A stretch of DNA of 64,000 nucleotides, taken from contig CAWBFD010000004.1 of NCBI GenBank assembly GCA_963788115.1, forward strand, positions 1,054,001-1,118,000. The letters are read 5' to 3'. Numbering within the stretch: the stretch's first letter is position 1; each line of letters starts with the position of its first letter. The notes under the pieces were generated by a model. The model saw only the letters and a program-made list of their open reading frames with translations. It had not been told where the DNA came from and did not search any database. Origin of the DNA: CAWBFD01 sp963788115. GTDB lineage: Bacteria > Actinomycetota > Thermoleophilia > Solirubrobacterales > 70-9. This document shows, one piece after another, positions 61,163 through 64,000 of the stretch. The position numbers were made by a program, and so were the translations under genes.

Positions 61163-62347
61163 ATGAGTGGCCACAGCGCAGGTCAGAGGGACGCTGAGGG
61201 CCAGGTGTCATCGCCCGGGCCGGTGGACTCGGCCCCGTCCGCCGGCGAGCAGGACGAGGACGTCGAGCCCTCGTTCTTCGGCGATCCGAAACGGATAGCG
61301 CAGACGCTGGTCATCGTCGGCCTTCTGCTGGTCGCGATCTACCTGCTGTTCCCGCGACTGGTCGGCCTCGAGAGCTCGTTCCGGCGGCTGGGACAGGGAG
61401 ACCCCCTATGGATCACGATCGCCCTGGCCCTCTGCGTCGGCTCGTTCTTCTCGTACGTCGCGCTCTTCCGCGGGGTCGTCGGCGAGCGCGTGAGGCACCT
61501 CGAGTGGAGTGAGTCCTACCAGATCACGATGGCCGGGCTGGCGGCCACCCGCATCTTCTCGGCCGGTGGGGCGGGGGGCATCATCCTCACCTACTGGGCC
61601 CTGCGGAAGGCCGGGATGCCGCGTCGCCAGACGGCCTGTCGCATGGTCGCGTTCCTGGTCGTCCTGTACGCGGTCTACATGCTGGCGCTGATCATCGCCG
61701 GAATCCTCCTGCGGACCGGCGTCATCAACGGCGCCGACCCGATCGGGCTGACGATCGTGCCCGCGGCGATCGCCGGGGTCGTGGTGGTGGTCTTCCTCCT
61801 GATCGCCCTGATCCCGGAGGACTTCGAGCGCCGCATGTACGGCTTCACCCGCGGCTACCGGTTCCGCGCGTTCGTCCACCGGCTTGCGAGCGCGCCGGCA
61901 ACCCTCGCCAGCGGGACGAGGACCGCGATCGACTTCGTCCGCAACCCCGAGCGGGGCGGCCTGGCGGTGCTCGGGGCCGTGGGTTTCTGGGCCACCAACG
62001 TCGGCATCCTCTGGGCCAGCTTCCACGCCTTCGACGTCCAGGTCCCGCTGGGCGTGGTCATCCAGGGGTTCTTCATCGGCATGGTCGCCAACCTGTTCCC
62101 GTTCGCACCCGGCGGAGTCGGGGCCGTCGACGCCGGCCTGATCGGCACCTTCGTCCTCTTCGGCATCCCGAGCAGCGCCGTGTTCCCGGCGATCCTGGTC
62201 TACCGGCTGATCGCCTTCTGGCTGCCGATCCCGCCCGGGATCGTGGCCTTTCTCCAGCTGCGCAAAACGGTCGCGAGATGGGAGCGCGAGGGGCGTCCCA
62301 TCAGGGACGGAAGGCCGCCCCTTCCGGTACTTCAGAAAGTGAAGTAA
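61163..62347 (+). CDS. LPG-synthase-TM/UPF0104-type membrane protein
   Basis: 394 residues. An acidic N-terminus of about 45 residues precedes about eight helices; signatures ITMAGLAATRIFSAGGAGGI, PFAPGGVGAVDAGLIGTFVL and VYRLIAFWLPIPPGIVAFLQ match the MprF/YbhN-type flippase-like family. Probably flips or supports a lipid; substrate unknown. ATG 61163. Confidence 0.82.
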   Translation: MSGHSAGQRDAEGQVSSPGPVDSAPSAGEQDEDVEPSFFGDPKRIAQTLVIVGLLLVAIYLLFPRLVGLESSFRRLGQGDPLWITIALALCVGSFFSYVALFRGVVGERVRHLEWSESYQITMAGLAATRIFSAGGAGGIILTYWALRKAGMPRRQTACRMVAFLVVLYAVYMLALIIAGILLRTGVINGADPIGLTIVPAAIAGVVVVVFLLIALIPEDFERRMYGFTRGYRFRAFVHRLASAPATLASGTRTAIDFVRNPERGGLAVLGAVGFWATNVGILWASFHAFDVQVPLGVVIQGFFIGMVANLFPFAPGGVGAVDAGLIGTFVLFGIPSSAVFPAILVYRLIAFWLPIPPGIVAFLQLRKTVARWEREGRPIRDGRPPLPVLQKVK

Positions 62348-62421
62348 GATATGTACAAGCGCTACGTCGGGTTGACCCGGTAAACAGAGGAGCCCGAGAT
62401 CGATCGAGGAGTGAAAGCGGA

Positions 62422-63426
62422 GTGAGCGAGAAGCCAGTCCACAACGTGATCATCGTCGGCAGCGGCCCTGCCGGCTATACCGCTGCGCTCTACGCATCGC
62501 GGGCCAACCTCGATCCGCTCGTGATCGAGGGCTTCCAGTGGGGGGGCCAGCTCCAGACCACGACCGACGTCGAGAACTACCCGGGCTATCCCGGGGGGAT
62601 CATGGGCCCCGAGATGATGAGCGAGTTCCGGGCCCAGGCCGGGCGCTTCGGGACCGAGTTCATCACCGACGACGTCACCGAGCTGGACCTCGCAGACGGC
62701 GGCATCCAGCGCGTGATCGTCGGCGAGGACGAGTACCTCGCCCGCGCCGTCATCCTCGCGATGGGCGCCGAGCCGAAGCGGCTCGGGATCCCCGGGGAGC
62801 TGGAGCTGGGCGGGCGGGGAGTCTCCACCTGCGGCGTCTGCGACGGTGCTTTCTTCAAGGGCGAGAGGGTGGTCGTGATCGGTGGCGGCGACTCCGCGAT
62901 GGAGGACTCGATCTTCATCTCGAAGTTCGCCTCGGAGCTCGTGATCGTCCACCGTCGCGACGAGTTCCGGGCCTCGAAGATCATGCTGGAGCGCGCGCGC
63001 GAGCGCGACAACATCTCGTTCAAGACCCCCTACGTGCCGGTCGAGTTCGTCGCCGGGGATGACGGGAAGCTCGTCAGCGTGCGGCTGCAGCACGTCGATA
63101 CCGGCGACGAGGAGGAGCTCGAGGCCGGCGGCGCGTTCGTCGCCATCGGCCACACCCCTCGCTCGGAGCTGGTCACCGGGCAGGTGGACACCGACGACGG
63201 CGGCTACGTCGTCACCCAGCCCGGCTCGACCCGGACCAAGCTGGGCGGCGTGTTCGCCGTCGGCGACCTCGTCGACCACACGTACCGGCAGGCGGTGACC
63301 GCCGCCGGCACCGGATGCATGGGCGCGCTCGATGCCGAGTGGTACCTGCGTGACACGCCGCCATCGCCGGAGGCGCACTGGCGGCGGGGCGGCGAGCCGA
63401 TCGAGATCGCGCCCCAGCTCAGCTGA
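62422..63426 (+). CDS. trxB: Thioredoxin reductase
   Basis: 334 residues. FAD loop VIIVGSGPAGYTAALYASRA, redox pair STCGVCDGAFFKG (CxxC; the intervening residues are Gly-Val instead of the usual Ala-Thr), NADPH loop VVVIGGGDSAMEDSIF, and the FAD C-terminal GVFAVGDLVDHTYRQA. Reduces thioredoxin with NADPH in the cytoplasm. GTG 62422 preceded by gcggag. No trxA follows in the window. Confidence 0.93.
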   Translation: MSEKPVHNVIIVGSGPAGYTAALYASRANLDPLVIEGFQWGGQLQTTTDVENYPGYPGGIMGPEMMSEFRAQAGRFGTEFITDDVTELDLADGGIQRVIVGEDEYLARAVILAMGAEPKRLGIPGELELGGRGVSTCGVCDGAFFKGERVVVIGGGDSAMEDSIFISKFASELVIVHRRDEFRASKIMLERARERDNISFKTPYVPVEFVAGDDGKLVSVRLQHVDTGDEEELEAGGAFVAIGHTPRSELVTGQVDTDDGGYVVTQPGSTRTKLGGVFAVGDLVDHTYRQAVTAAGTGCMGALDAEWYLRDTPPSPEAHWRRGGEPIEIAPQLS

Positions 63427-63439
63427 GTAGACGACCCGC

Positions 63440-64000
63440 CTAGGTCGCGAGCCGCCGGCACGAGCCCGGCAGCGGCTCCACCGTGCCCTTCCGCGGGTGG
63501 ATCTCGAGCCGGAACCCGCGGGAGTTGTTGGCGTCGTTGGTCTCGCGGATCCGGTCCTCGGGATCCGCGGTTGAGATCAGGCAGAACCTTCCCTGGCGGA
63601 TCCCCGTGACGACGATCGACTGCCCCTGAAGCCCGGCGGAGTACGAGTCCGCCCACCCGATCGAGATCCCGTTGGTGCTGGTCGGGCTGCAGCTTGCGAA
63701 GCCCGGTTCGTCGTCCTCGTGCGGGTAGTACCCCGCCTCCGGGGCGCCGGGCAAGTCGGGGGACTCGTCGAAGCCGTCGAGGAGGCAGAACCCGACCTTC
63801 GTCGCCGCTCCGACGAATCTCCCGGCGGGCAGTCGCCTGAGCGTGTACTTGGAGAACCCCTCGAGGTGCCAGTGATCGTGCGCGGGGTGGAACCGCATAC
63901 AGCCGATTTGCTCGGTCGTGGACTCGGTGTCGTCGGCTCGTTCGAAGTACCGGGGCGAATCAGCTCCGGGGTTGTCGAGGAAGACCCGCTGCCAAGCGAA
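63440..64000 (-). CDS. Lysyl-oxidase-like protein, 5' partial
   Basis: The frame is open to the window edge (187 codons). HPAHDHWHLEGFSKY carries the His cluster (HxxHDHWH) of copper-binding lysyl-oxidase domains, followed by cysteines (VGFCLLDGF, GFASCSPT, RFCLIST) and DANNSRGFRLEI. Probably secreted; the signal peptide would be beyond base 64000. The lysyl-tyrosylquinone Tyr/Lys cannot be assigned. Convergent with trxB. Confidence 0.75.
   Translation of the reverse strand, partial: FAWQRVFLDNPGADSPRYFERADDTESTTEQIGCMRFHPAHDHWHLEGFSKYTLRRLPAGRFVGAATKVGFCLLDGFDESPDLPGAPEAGYYPHEDDEPGFASCSPTSTNGISIGWADSYSAGLQGQSIVVTGIRQGRFCLISTADPEDRIRETNDANNSRGFRLEIHPRKGTVEPLPGSCRRLAT

Overview
High-GC bacterial chromosome segment, most likely from an actinobacterium of the class Thermoleophilia (Solirubrobacterales/Gaiellales type). 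The pointers are the GC-rich codon use, a caa3-type oxidase operon with its own assembly genes, many short SnoaL-like proteins that begin MSQENVE and end EAAGLRE, and many GTG/TTG starts in overlapping (GTGA, TGATG) operons. No rRNA, complete tRNA or CRISPR array was seen. Assignments rest on motif reading only; no database was searched.

0-15.3 kb, mostly conventional genes: the end of an enoyl-CoA hydratase gene, infA, a DUF559/AbiEi-like gene between two palindromic repeats, a leftward operon (small AtzG-like protein, amidase, ABC ATPase, two ABC-2 permeases, GH63-like glycosidase), secreted/lipoprotein genes, a GT4 glycosyltransferase, and a cytochrome oxidase operon coxB-coxA-usp-coxC. 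Its subunit I is A2-type (YSHP motif) and carries all heme and CuB ligands.

15.3-46.0 kb, accessory mosaic. It is bracketed by two copies of the 3' end of coxC; beside the first lies the C-terminal relic of a tyrosine integrase, so this looks like a decayed integrated element. It contains a TetR-GAF-PP2C fusion, a holin/DUF3618/DUF4235/DUF892-like envelope cluster with an 85-bp duplication, a desaturase plus cyclopropane-synthase-like pair, CarD, ClpP behind a tiny overlapping ORF, secreted proteins, a PQQ-type dehydrogenase and many gene relics.

16-52 kb is also threaded by a dispersed module: a SnoaL-like gene with a conserved leader and 3' end, a divergent 61-69 residue acidic protein (five copies, two frameshifted), and a small excisionase-like HTH relic. 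In one copy a methyltransferase ORF sits between the SnoaL start (MSQEN) and the SnoaL end (EALEAAGLSE). A second repeat set (about 95 bp and about 190 bp blocks) flanks genes for tiny secreted proteins.

52.5-64 kb: a USP-like membrane protein, a diheme cytochrome c lipoprotein, a CBS protein, and a leftward operon of oxidase-like subunit II, oxidase-like subunit I, heme A synthase, heme O synthase, a 36-residue membrane peptide and a subunit-IV-like protein. The subunit I here has lost all six heme/CuB histidines and subunit II has lost most CuA ligands, while both folds and reading frames are kept. I regard this metal-ligand-free oxidase-like pair, located in a heme-A biosynthesis operon, as the most striking feature of the window. 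A PAP2-like enzyme, a flippase-like membrane protein, thioredoxin reductase and a partial lysyl-oxidase-like gene close the window.
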